Part shown: in pieces, positions 1-6,895 of the stretch
Position numbering within the stretch: the first letter of the stretch is position 1
How the letters are laid out: every line of letters starts with the position of its first letter
NCBI GenBank assembly: GCA_900543605.1
Contig: UQSK01000058.1
Location: 1-9,312, forward strand
From: an uncultured Collinsella sp.
GTDB taxonomy: Bacteria > Actinomycetota > Coriobacteriia > Coriobacteriales > Coriobacteriaceae
Direction: 5' to 3'
Length of the DNA stretch: 9,312 bases
The notes under the pieces: model-generated
Databases searched by the model: none
What the model was told of the DNA's origin: nothing
The model's input: the letters and a program-made list of their open reading frames with translations, nothing else
Made by a program: the position numbers and the translations under genes

Positions 1-87
1 GGGGGCTCCTGTCGTTTCCGTGCCTTCGGATTGGGTCATAGTGTCTGACATTGCCAGAGCATCGGCGTTTGCGTTGTTGGCGAAAAG

Positions 88-246
88 TAGTCGTTGGGGA
101 CGTTCTTAAATGACTAGTTGAAAGGGACACTCTTGCCGGCACTTGGGGACAGTTCCTAAGTGCCGGCAGATTGGGACACTCCTTTGCAAGGTGGCGCTGA
201 AGACTGTCCCCAACGACCAGTCGTTTAAGAACGTCCCCAACGACTA
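88..246. repeat. Composite inverted repeat with nested palindromes upstream of tgt
   Basis: Two 30-nt arms, 88-117 and 217-246, are reverse complements at 28 of 30 positions. Inside them is a perfect 11-bp palindrome (tgccggcactt at 134-144, aagtgccggca at 158-168), a 9-bp inverted pair (ggggacagt at 145-153, actgtcccc at 203-211) and a direct repeat gggacactc (124-132, 173-181). The right half also carries two near-identical 18-nt units (200-217 and 227-244) sharing gtccccaacgac. There is no convincing reading frame. The form is that of REP/MITE-like intergenic repeats of the kind mobilised by REP-associated or similar transposases, but no transposase is in the window. The element lies just upstream of the tgt promoter and could act as a terminator for an upstream gene. 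The structure is directly visible; its origin is inferred. Confidence 0.75.
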
Positions 247-309
247 GCTCGGGAACCCGATCCTAATGCACCAGTTTCTGTCGAGTCGGTGCTCTTTGCG
301 GGTTGCCCG

Positions 310-343
310 TATAATGGTTTGCGTATGAACCGCAACCAAGGAG
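310..343 (+). promoter_or_regulatory. tgt promoter -10 box and ribosome binding site
   Basis: A perfect TATAAT lies at 310-315. No good -35 hexamer is found 16-18 nt upstream (287-292 reads cggtgc), so the promoter may be weak or activator dependent. An AAGGAG Shine-Dalgarno at 338-343 sits 9 nt before the ATG at 353 and fixes that start. The predicted leader is about 30 nt, too short for a riboswitch. Confidence 0.5.
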
Positions 344-352
344 TTCCAGTTT

Positions 353-1492
<1,140 letters not shown>

Positions 1493-1542
1493 GGGCGACA
1501 GACACGCTTGCAGAGCGTGGGCAACGGCAATGGTCGAGCGCC

Positions 1543-1572
1543 AGCCGGTCGTCGCATTCGCTGACACCGGCT
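1543..1572 (+). other. Stable hairpin in the tgt-LOG intergenic region
   Basis: agccggt (1543-1549) pairs perfectly with accggct (1566-1572), and the stem extends by three more pairs (gtc/gac) past a one-base bulge. A smaller 6-bp hairpin (cacgct 1503-1508, agcgtg 1514-1519) lies just after the tgt stop. No U-tract follows either stem, so these are not intrinsic terminators. They may protect the tgt mRNA 3' end or form part of the leader of the next gene. I recognise no riboswitch consensus. Confidence 0.4.
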
Positions 1573-1593
1573 GCGCGACCGCTGACCGATAGC

Positions 1594-1624
1594 TTGCAAG
1601 TGCTTGATGCATCGTGGGTACCAT
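1594..1624 (+). promoter_or_regulatory. Possible weak promoter for the LOG gene
   Basis: TTGCAA (1594-1599) and TACCAT (1619-1624) are separated by 19 nt, a poor but possible sigma-70-type pair. If real, the transcript would contain the terminator-like hairpin at 1642-1688 as a leader element ahead of the LOG gene. No better promoter is seen between the hairpin and the LOG start. Confidence 0.2.
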
Positions 1625-1641
1625 ACCGAATAGTTGATGTT

Positions 1642-1688
1642 CGGGCGGGTGTTTGGCGCATGGCGTCGACCCGCCCGTTTTTCTTTTT
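1642..1688 (+). terminator. Intrinsic terminator or attenuator between tgt and the LOG gene
   Basis: A perfect 9-bp GC-rich stem (cgggcgggt 1642-1650, acccgcccg 1669-1677) with an 18-nt loop is followed directly by a T-rich run (1678-1688, interrupted by one C). This is a good rho-independent terminator. Only 16 nt separate the T-run from the LOG start codon, leaving no room for a separate promoter downstream. The LOG gene must therefore be expressed by read-through, or by conditional opening of this hairpin. Confidence 0.75.
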
Positions 1689-1704
1689 CTCGATAGGAGC
1701 ACCC

Positions 1705-2463
1705 ATGATTAAGAACGAGAATGTCGAGGGCGAGCCTGCCTACGACGAGACGTACCGCCGCGGTCCCGTGGTCATGCGCGGCCCCATGATTCCTAAGGAC
1801 AACACCTACGCCAACCTGCTGGCGCCCGAGGAGTCGACCGACTGGCTGCATGCCGATCCGTGGCGCGTACTGCGCATCCAGGCCGAGTTTGTCGATGGCT
1901 TTGGCGCACTTGCCGAGCTCGGACCCGCGGTGACCATCTTCGGCAGCGCCCGCACGCCCAAGACGGACCCGGCCTACAAGGCGGCGCGCACCGTCGGCCG
2001 TAAGATTGCCCAGCGCGGCGTGGCGGTTATCACCGGTGGCGGCCCCGGCATCATGGAAGCGGCCAACAAGGGAGCGGCGAGCGCCAACGGCAAGTCAGTT
2101 GGCCTGGGCATTGAATTGCCGCACGAGCAGGGGCTCAACAAATACGTAAACCTCGGTATGGACTTCCGTTACTTCTTTGTGCGCAAGACCATGTTCGTCA
2201 AATACAGCTCGGGCGCCATCGTGTTTCCCGGTGGTTTTGGAACGCTCGACGAGATGTTCGAGGTTCTCACGCTGGTGCAGACGCACAAGGTCAAGCGCAT
2301 GCCGCTCGTGCTGGTGGGCAGCGAGTACTGGCAGGGCCTGTTCGACTGGCTCAACGGCCCGGTGATGAGCGCCGGTATGATCAGCCCGCTCGATCCGGAT
2401 CTGGTACACATTACCGACGACCTCAACGAGTCCGTCGACATTGCGCTCAGCGGGTTGATGTAG
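1705..2463 (+). CDS. LOG-family (TIGR00730) Rossmann-fold protein, probable nucleotide 5'-monophosphate phosphoribohydrolase
   Basis: A 252-residue member of the LOG / 'lysine decarboxylase-like' family. Characterised members cleave the N-glycosidic bond of (cytokinin) nucleoside 5'-monophosphates; the bacterial substrate is often unknown. The Rossmann start is at about residues 75-85 (VTIFGSAR). The family motifs GGGPGIMEA (111-119) and PGGFGTLDE (175-183, with the conserved Glu), and the Arg-Lys pair at 160-161, are intact, so it should be active. The N-terminal extension of about 70 residues is typical of the longer subfamily. The start at 1705 follows TAGGAGC (1694-1700); the frame stays open upstream to 982, but that part overlaps tgt and is spurious. 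Its last 130 bp (2334-2463) recur in diverged form at 6684-6813 on the far side of the accessory segment. A terminator-like hairpin precedes it. Confidence 0.9.
   Translation: MIKNENVEGEPAYDETYRRGPVVMRGPMIPKDNTYANLLAPEESTDWLHADPWRVLRIQAEFVDGFGALAELGPAVTIFGSARTPKTDPAYKAARTVGRKIAQRGVAVITGGGPGIMEAANKGAASANGKSVGLGIELPHEQGLNKYVNLGMDFRYFFVRKTMFVKYSSGAIVFPGGFGTLDEMFEVLTLVQTHKVKRMPLVLVGSEYWQGLFDWLNGPVMSAGMISPLDPDLVHITDDLNESVDIALSGLM
2334..2463 (+). repeat. Left copy of the duplicated LOG 3' end (candidate island boundary)
   Basis: These 130 bp, the coding 3' end of the LOG gene through its TAG stop, match 6684-6813 at 114 of 130 positions in the same orientation. Similarity ends at the stop codon on the right. 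On the left it fades within about 15-20 bp (gtgggc-agc against gtgggt-acc). Twelve of the 16 differences are synonymous; the others change two residues (Ser to Asp, Ser to Ala). The two copies therefore diverged while both were under protein-level selection and were brought together later. Which copy is native cannot be decided from the sequence. Confidence 0.85.
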
Positions 2464-2540
2464 AGCAATCGTGCCCACCGCGACATGAATATGTATGGCA
2501 ATCTGATGCTATCTAACGTCAGTTTGCCGTTTATATTGGG

Positions 2541-2572
2541 TATACTGATGCAAAAGACGAGAGCGAGGAGGT
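2541..2572 (+). promoter_or_regulatory. Antitoxin operon -10 box and ribosome binding site
   Basis: TATACT at 2541-2546 (5 of 6 to consensus) lies in a locally AT-rich patch, without a clear -35 at the right distance. A strong SD, GCGAGGAGGT (2563-2572), lies 5 nt before the ATG at 2578 and decides that start over the in-frame upstream ATG at 2485. RelB/DinJ antitoxins usually repress their own promoter, so the operator is expected here. Confidence 0.45.
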
Positions 2573-2577
2573 CGCAA

Positions 2578-2877
2578 ATGTCTACAGCAACAGTTAAGCC
2601 TACGACGGTTCGCATCGAAGAGGGGCTCAAGGAGCAGGCGACTGAGTTCTTGGATTCGGTCGGCCTCAGCCTCAATTCCTATCTCAATCTTGCCGTTCGG
2701 CAGCTGGTAAATCAGCGAAAGATTCCTTTTGAGATTGTAGGAAGGGCGGAGGTGCCCAACGAGGCGACGAGGCGTGCCATGGTGATCGCCGAGGCTCATG
2801 AGTTGGGGGTTTTGCCGGACGATAGCCCGTCATTCAACAACGCTGATGAGCTTATATCATTCCTCGATGAGGACTAG
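2578..2877 (+). CDS. RelB/DinJ-family antitoxin
   Basis: A 99-residue protein with the RelB/DinJ layout. The N-terminal ribbon-helix-helix region is at about residues 7-50: beta strand KPTTVRIEE, then helices through LNSYLNLAVRQLVNQ and the family-typical KIPFEI at 48-53. An acidic C-terminal tail (ending FLDED) would wrap the toxin. It should neutralise the toxin encoded 2 nt downstream and autorepress the operon as a dimer or complex. The start is set by the strong GAGGAGGT ribosome binding site. An alternative start at 2485 would add 31 residues with no SD and a composition unlike the family. Base composition is less GC-rich than the flanking metabolic genes, in line with acquired DNA. Confidence 0.9.
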   Translation: MSTATVKPTTVRIEEGLKEQATEFLDSVGLSLNSYLNLAVRQLVNQRKIPFEIVGRAEVPNEATRRAMVIAEAHELGVLPDDSPSFNNADELISFLDED

Positions 2878-2879
2878 CG

Positions 2880-3188
2880 ATGTTTGAGATTAAAGTCGAG
2901 GCTCAGTTTAAGGCGGATTATAAACGGACGATGCGCATCCATCCGCAGCTAAAAACCGAGTTTAAGGCGGCGGTCGCAGAGCTTGCAGCTCACGGCTCGC
3001 TTCCCGCGGAATATGGCGCCCATGAGCTTTCAAACCCGGGCGGAAACTACAACGGCCACATCGATTTCCATCTATCCGATGGCTTGGTCGATGTGGTCGT
3101 TCTTTATCTTCCCCATAAGACTAACCCAGTGATTAGGCTGGTAAGAATGGGCGCTCATCAGGAGTTGTTTCAGGGTCCGCTGGGCTGA
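2880..3188 (+). CDS. YafQ-type (RelE superfamily) mRNA interferase toxin
   Basis: A 102-residue basic protein starting 2 nt after the antitoxin stop, with no SD of its own, so it is probably translationally coupled. The fold pattern is that of RelE/YafQ: an N-terminal helix hairpin (FKADYKRTMRIHPQL, 10-24) followed by beta strands. By position, His48, His64, Asp67, His93 and Phe97 (GAHQELF) correspond to the E. coli YafQ active-site residues His50, His63, Asp67, His87 and Phe91. The Trp that follows Asp67 in YafQ is absent here (DGLV). Family members cleave mRNA on the ribosome. The reading frame and histidines are intact, so the toxin is likely functional. The gene ends about 10 nt before the 75-nt palindromic repeat. 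Confidence 0.87.
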   Translation: MFEIKVEAQFKADYKRTMRIHPQLKTEFKAAVAELAAHGSLPAEYGAHELSNPGGNYNGHIDFHLSDGLVDVVVLYLPHKTNPVIRLVRMGAHQELFQGPLG

Positions 3189-3196
3189 TCGCTGAT

Positions 3197-3271
3197 TTCT
3201 AAGTTGCGGTGGAATGGGGATTGATTTGCGGTCGATTGGCCAAAAACAGTCCCTATTTCACCGCAACTGAT
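3197..3271. repeat. 75-nt palindromic repeat, copy 1 (REP/MITE-like)
   Basis: The arms agttgcggtggaatgggga (3202-3220) and ccctatttcaccgcaact (3251-3268) form a long hairpin with two G-T or mismatched positions. The sequence matches 6896-6970 at 67 of 75 positions in the same orientation, with most differences in the loop. It sits between the convergent toxin and helicase genes and may serve as a two-way transcription terminator. It is non-coding; no transposase is present in the window. Confidence 0.85.
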
Positions 3272-3310
3272 AGGCGCGCCCCGTTCGCTGCTGCGGCCCC
3301 CCGGTTCTCC

Positions 3311-6265
3311 TCATTGCTGGATTTCGCTTAAAAACTCAGCGGCGACTTCGTTGCTTTTGAAACGGATGCTGCGGTCTTCTTTCTTGGGGAATGCCAGCAG
3401 CGGGATAGTCCCGTACCAGACAGTTTCCTCGTCAATCACGGCCGCGCACAGCCGCCCTTTGGCCTTGACGGAATAGTCGACGTTCATCTCGGCAAAAATC
3501 GCTTTCGCGTCATCGCGCGGAGGTGAGGCAACATAAACCTCAAGGGTAATCCCACGGGCGGCTGCGCCTGCGAGTGTGGTGGTGAGTTTCGTGAGGCATG
3601 CGGCGGATGCGTAGGATGCGGCTATAAAGGCACTCTTTGTGGCACCGGTGATGTCTTTAATTAATGCCTCAATAGCGTTTGCCGGCTCTATGAGAATGTT
3701 GTAATCGGGTTGCTCGCTGTCCTCTGCTGAATAAATTTCGTACCCCAACTTGGCGTACGTCTTGAGTCTTTTCTGGTACATGCGGGCGAGCATGGGTATC
3801 GACAGGTCAATGTAGTCGAATATCTCAACCTGTTGCTTGCCCTCGTGGCTTCTATGCAGTCTGCCCACCTGCTGCGTTACGCTGCCGTCCCAAGATATCG
3901 GCGTGGCAATGAAAAGGGTGTCAAGGTAGGACAGATCGAAGCCCTCGCTCAGAAGGCTTTCGGTGGCGACGATGATTCGATGTTCATGCTCAAAGCCGGG
4001 AAGACTGTTCAGTATCGCTTTTCTTTCTTTGGCGCCGATTTCTCCGGTTAAGAGTATGGGCTCGTGTCTGCGATCATTAAGCAACCCGAACAGTTCCTCA
4101 GCATGCTTTTTCCTTTTGGATAGTATGAGCGGATGTCGACCGTTTGACGCTGCTTCGAGGGCGTCATCGACAATCAATTCGTTTCTTGCCGCATGTGCAC
4201 ACAGCATATCGAGAATCTGATTGAAGCTTGCATCCGGCTCGTAGGCGGATAGCCGAATGCCGGTAAATCTCGGTCGAACGATGCGCTGGATGCCCTGCTG
4301 AATTGCCTGCGTTTTTGGATCGATGACATAGCGAAGCGGGCCGCAGAGCATCGAGAGCGCCCGCGTGAGTCCGTCGGAGCGCTCGGGTGTCGCGGAGAGG
4401 CCATATATATATTTGGCTGGAGCGGACTTGAGGACGAGCTCGAGCTGTGGCGCGGCAGCATGGTGGCATTCGTCGCAGATAATGAGGCCGTAATTACGAA
4501 CAAGGTTCTTAACTATCGGCTCCCCGGTTTGGGAGTCTTTGCCAGATAGCGACTGAAAGGAAGCGACGTCGATAAGGCCGCTGACGGCGGTTTTGCCCCC
4601 TCCGATTTGTCCAATAAGGGGAGGTTGCTTTTTGCTGATTCGTCCTTTTGGCGTTCGGACCGGCTCTCTGGTGTCCGTAATGTCGAGAAATCGTTCGAGC
4701 TGCGATTTCCATTGGGCTATGAGCGCGGTCTTTGGAACAATGACGAGCGCCGGAAGACCAACGGCGGCAATAAGATAAGCTCCGATGACGGTTTTACCGA
4801 AGCCCGTTGGCGCAGACATGATTCCGTCTTCGTATTCAAGCATCTGGTCGGCGGCAATTTGCTGTTCGGGATGAAGGGTCCCTTTGAATGCCATCTCAAT
4901 TGGATTGCCCGTGCTACGTTCGTCTGAATAATGGGCAGTAACGTGGGCTTCTTGAATCAGCTGCTCAAGTTGGGCTTTGCAGCCTCTGGGAATCGCGACG
5001 CGGCCATCTCTAAGTTCGCTGAGGTCTATGAGTCGCGGTTTGCCGAATACTGATTGATGCATAGATTGCGCACGGAAGAACTCCGGGTTGGCAAATGTCG
5101 CAAGCCTGCGGATTTCCATTTGAGCTGCCGGGCACAGAGACTTTTCGGGGATGTAGAGCATATCGGCTTGTGTGACGAGCAGGTTCGAGGGGAAGTCTCG
5201 TGGCGTGAGCGGGAGCCGCTTTCGTGGCTTTTGGACATTGCGCCTGGTTTTGTTTGTCGCTGCAGCTGTTGCTATTCCAAGCGGTTTGTTTTTGGTGTCC
5301 TCGATCAGACGATCCACCGTCGCACGCGAGATTAGTTGGATTTGCGAAAGGTAAAGCCATTGGTCGGGAAAGGGCTCGAATCGTTCGTCAACAAATACGC
5401 TGTTTCCTTCCCGCTGCGCTTTTCCCTGAAAGGGCAGCGCAATGAGATTTCCAAAGCCGCCTTCAGGAATGGTGGACTGCGCGGGTATCATTCGGTCAAA
5501 GGCTTCGAAGGTGATTGTCTTGTTGAGTGCCGCTGCTTCGGCGATAAGGCAGCTACCGAAATCTCGTGCTGTCTTTGCGTTTATAGGTTCTAGGAAGAAA
5601 AACCAGATATGCGCGCCGTTGCCTGACCTTGATCGCTCGACCGCAGCGTTAATTCCATGGTTTTTTACGACAAGCCTGATAGCGTTTGTCGCTTCTTTCC
5701 AATCGGCTTTGTCAAAATCAATGACAAGGACATTTGTGTTGCAGTCTTTGTCGAGAACATATTGACCTATGACGTCCCGGAGCCTGTCGTCGCTGCCTTT
5801 GAAATGGGCGATAATGGCGGCATCGTTCAGCTCAAGGAATGTGCGGCTGCGACATTCAGCGCATTTAATTCTGTGATGGTTTGCTTTGGGGCAAATGCCT
5901 GGCTTCCACTCATTTGCGCAGGCGGGTGTATAGCCGATGCCCCCGTCTTTTCTGCGATACCCGTGAGCGTGCACATCTTTGCGGCCGGTAAAAAGATTGC
6001 GAAAGAGCTCGAGTTTGTCGCGCGCTGGGCTCGCGCTGGTAACGATGCCCTCGGTCTGTGCACGTTCGTCGAAAGATTTGCCGGCTTTGTCCCATTCTTC
6101 GAGTGTTGCGTAACGGATGTCTGGACCGTTGCTACAGATTACGATTTGCTTACGCGGATCCGAAGCGTGGACGACCGTTTTATTGAGTTTGAATAAGGCG
6201 TTCCCGAAAAGGGCGTATTGATGCACGGCGTTGCTCATTTGAATGCCATTCTTGTCAGCGTTCAT
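3311..6265 (-). CDS. TOTE-type conflict-system protein: zinc finger, AEP primase, SF2 helicase and degenerate PLD domain
   Basis: A 984-residue multidomain protein. Residues 116-138 form a likely zinc ribbon (C116-x8-C125-x9-C135-x2-C138). An archaeo-eukaryotic primase fold follows: VIDFD with metal ligands Asp183 and Asp185, then SRSGNGAHIW with His219, then a third acidic/LP motif around 253-278. This is the set seen in the primase module named for TOTE conflict systems. A superfamily 2 helicase occupies about 464-840: APTGFGKT (485-492), DECH (598-601), SATPERSDG (624-632) and the arginine-finger motif QQVGRLHR (798-805). Residues about 860-975 resemble a phospholipase D-like half (VIDEETVWYGTIPLL), but the HxKx4D motif reads R938-x-C940-x4-D945, so catalysis is doubtful. 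The family is proposed to act on invading nucleic acid by unwinding and primer or strand synthesis; function here is inferred. The first ATG has no clear SD, and Met10 is an alternative. Base composition is lower in GC than the flanks, suggesting transfer. Confidence 0.9.
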   Translation of the reverse strand: MNADKNGIQMSNAVHQYALFGNALFKLNKTVVHASDPRKQIVICSNGPDIRYATLEEWDKAGKSFDERAQTEGIVTSASPARDKLELFRNLFTGRKDVHAHGYRRKDGGIGYTPACANEWKPGICPKANHHRIKCAECRSRTFLELNDAAIIAHFKGSDDRLRDVIGQYVLDKDCNTNVLVIDFDKADWKEATNAIRLVVKNHGINAAVERSRSGNGAHIWFFFLEPINAKTARDFGSCLIAEAAALNKTITFEAFDRMIPAQSTIPEGGFGNLIALPFQGKAQREGNSVFVDERFEPFPDQWLYLSQIQLISRATVDRLIEDTKNKPLGIATAAATNKTRRNVQKPRKRLPLTPRDFPSNLLVTQADMLYIPEKSLCPAAQMEIRRLATFANPEFFRAQSMHQSVFGKPRLIDLSELRDGRVAIPRGCKAQLEQLIQEAHVTAHYSDERSTGNPIEMAFKGTLHPEQQIAADQMLEYEDGIMSAPTGFGKTVIGAYLIAAVGLPALVIVPKTALIAQWKSQLERFLDITDTREPVRTPKGRISKKQPPLIGQIGGGKTAVSGLIDVASFQSLSGKDSQTGEPIVKNLVRNYGLIICDECHHAAAPQLELVLKSAPAKYIYGLSATPERSDGLTRALSMLCGPLRYVIDPKTQAIQQGIQRIVRPRFTGIRLSAYEPDASFNQILDMLCAHAARNELIVDDALEAASNGRHPLILSKRKKHAEELFGLLNDRRHEPILLTGEIGAKERKAILNSLPGFEHEHRIIVATESLLSEGFDLSYLDTLFIATPISWDGSVTQQVGRLHRSHEGKQQVEIFDYIDLSIPMLARMYQKRLKTYAKLGYEIYSAEDSEQPDYNILIEPANAIEALIKDITGATKSAFIAASYASAACLTKLTTTLAGAAARGITLEVYVASPPRDDAKAIFAEMNVDYSVKAKGRLCAAVIDEETVWYGTIPLLAFPKKEDRSIRFKSNEVAAEFLSEIQQ

Positions 6266-6325
6266 TGGGATGAGAGTACGCCATTTCGGCTATTTGAGAT
6301 ACTCGACTTTGATTTTGGTTCGGTA

Positions 6326-6354
6326 ATAGTGGGGTACCGATCCGTGAGTGGCAA
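6326..6354 (-). promoter_or_regulatory. Possible promoter of the primase-helicase gene
   Basis: Read on the minus strand, TTGCCA (6349-6354) and CACTAT (6326-6331) are spaced by 17 nt, with a predicted start about 54 nt before the ATG. The -35 is 5 of 6 and the -10 only 3 of 6 to consensus, so this is a weak candidate. The region 6266-6465 is otherwise gene-free and shows no ribosome binding site better than the annotated start. Confidence 0.25.
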
Positions 6355-6465
6355 TTAGCCGGTGCCAAAACGTGCGGCGGCTGTTGTTAAAGGTGTTTTG
6401 GCGGCTATGGGGCGTGTTGGCGGCGTGGGGAGGGGTCCTCGAATGACTCCGTGGTAAAATAACGT

Positions 6466-6655
6466 CAAATATGAGTACTGTTGTTAATGTAGTCTCATAA
6501 CATTTGGTAAGAATAGAATACCAATTCCACATTATTCTATATATCTAACCCACTAAACACGGAATTTTGAGCCTTGGCAAGACGTGGAATTGATCGAAAT
6601 GATCAATTCCGGCGAGATTTTGCTGCTACTAATTTGGTGGCGGTACTCATATTTG
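6466..6655. repeat. 190-bp AT-rich stretch bounded by a perfect 13-bp inverted repeat
   Basis: caaatatgagtac (6466-6478) is the exact reverse complement of gtactcatatttg (6643-6655). Weaker matching continues outside the arms (8 of 13 positions, including shared GG and A-runs) and inside them. Within the stretch are an 8-bp inverted repeat (atagaata 6513-6520, tattctat 6533-6540) and a perfect 10-bp palindrome at 6586-6610. No coding frame is convincing and no target-site duplication is obvious. It ends about 14-29 bp before the truncated LOG copy. It could be a small non-autonomous transposable element, an integration or recombination site, or a regulator-binding region of the island. Confidence 0.6.
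6586..6610. promoter_or_regulatory. Perfect 10-bp palindrome, operator- or recombinase-site-like
   Basis: ggaattgatc (6586-6595), a 5-nt spacer gaaat, then gatcaattcc (6601-6610). Part of the arm sequence (tggaattg) recurs inverted at 6522-6529 and as ggaatt at 6561-6566, so the motif is clustered here. The symmetry suits a dimeric DNA-binding protein or a site-specific recombinase core. There is no T-run, so it is not a terminator. Confidence 0.5.
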
Positions 6656-6683
6656 CCATTTTTTGTCCAGTGGGTACCGCGAG

Positions 6684-6813
6684 GGGCCTGTTCGACTGGC
6701 TCAACGGCCCGGTGATGGATGCCGGCATGATCAGCCCACTCGATCCAGACCTTGTCCACATCACCGACGACCTCAACGAAGCCGTCGACATCGCCCTGAG
6801 CGGGCTGATGTAG
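6684..6813 (+). pseudogene. Truncated second copy of the LOG gene 3' end (right island boundary)
   Basis: This encodes only the last 43 or so residues of a LOG-family protein (GLFDWLNGPV onward to LSGLM and TAG), differing from the full gene at 1705-2463 by two residues. The catalytic GGGPG and PGGFGT motifs are absent, so it cannot be functional as an enzyme. The frame runs back to a TTG at 6574, but residues before the match are unrelated and AT-rich, so that start is not credible. Faint similarity may extend to about 6669 with a 6-nt gap. Differences from the full copy are mainly synonymous, so this is the end of a once-functional allele or relative, not a slowly decaying duplicate. It lies directly beside the inverted-repeat stretch and before two palindromic elements. 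Confidence 0.85.
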
Positions 6814-6824
6814 GGTAGGTAAAA

Positions 6825-6885
6825 TGGGACGGGGCTAAAAGACTGGTCTGAAACGTTTGATACCAGTCTTTTTAGCCCCGTCCCA
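6825..6885. repeat. Long palindrome with 23-bp stem after the LOG remnant
   Basis: tgggacggggctaaaa plus gactggt (6825-6847) pairs with 6862-6885 across all 23 positions, with one extra T bulged in the right arm. The 14-nt loop contains the self-complementary aaacgttt. There is no trailing T-run on either strand outside the stem, so it is more like a REP/MITE palindrome than a classic terminator. It lies between the convergent LOG remnant and degV-like gene and may still stop transcription. Confidence 0.8.
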
Positions 6886-6895
6886 AATGAACTGC

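Noticed and set aside
2..109. Open frame from base 2 to a TAA at 107, possibly the C-terminus of an upstream gene
   Set aside because: Only about 35 residues, no recognisable family, and the stop falls inside the inverted repeat arm; it cannot be supported as a gene.
3197..3271. The two 75-nt palindromes as CRISPR repeats
   Set aside because: Only two copies 3.6 kb apart, no spacers and no cas genes; they are palindromic intergenic elements.
5657..6196. 179-codon plus-strand frame opposite the primase-helicase N-terminus
   Set aside because: The minus-strand frame carries clear zinc-finger and primase motifs at the same place; the plus-strand translation has no recognisable domain or SD.
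6290..6532. 80-codon minus-strand frame upstream of the primase-helicase as a small partner gene
   Set aside because: No ribosome binding site, no recognisable features and a composition like translated non-coding DNA.
6574..6813. 79-codon frame ending in the LOG tail, as an intact small gene
   Set aside because: It starts at TTG without a ribosome binding site; the first 30 or so residues come from the AT-rich inverted-repeat stretch, and the rest is a LOG fragment without catalytic motifs.
6684..6813. A tRNA or tmRNA 3' end as the classical integration site
   Set aside because: No cloverleaf or CCA-end structure is present; the duplicated sequence is the coding 3' end of the LOG gene.
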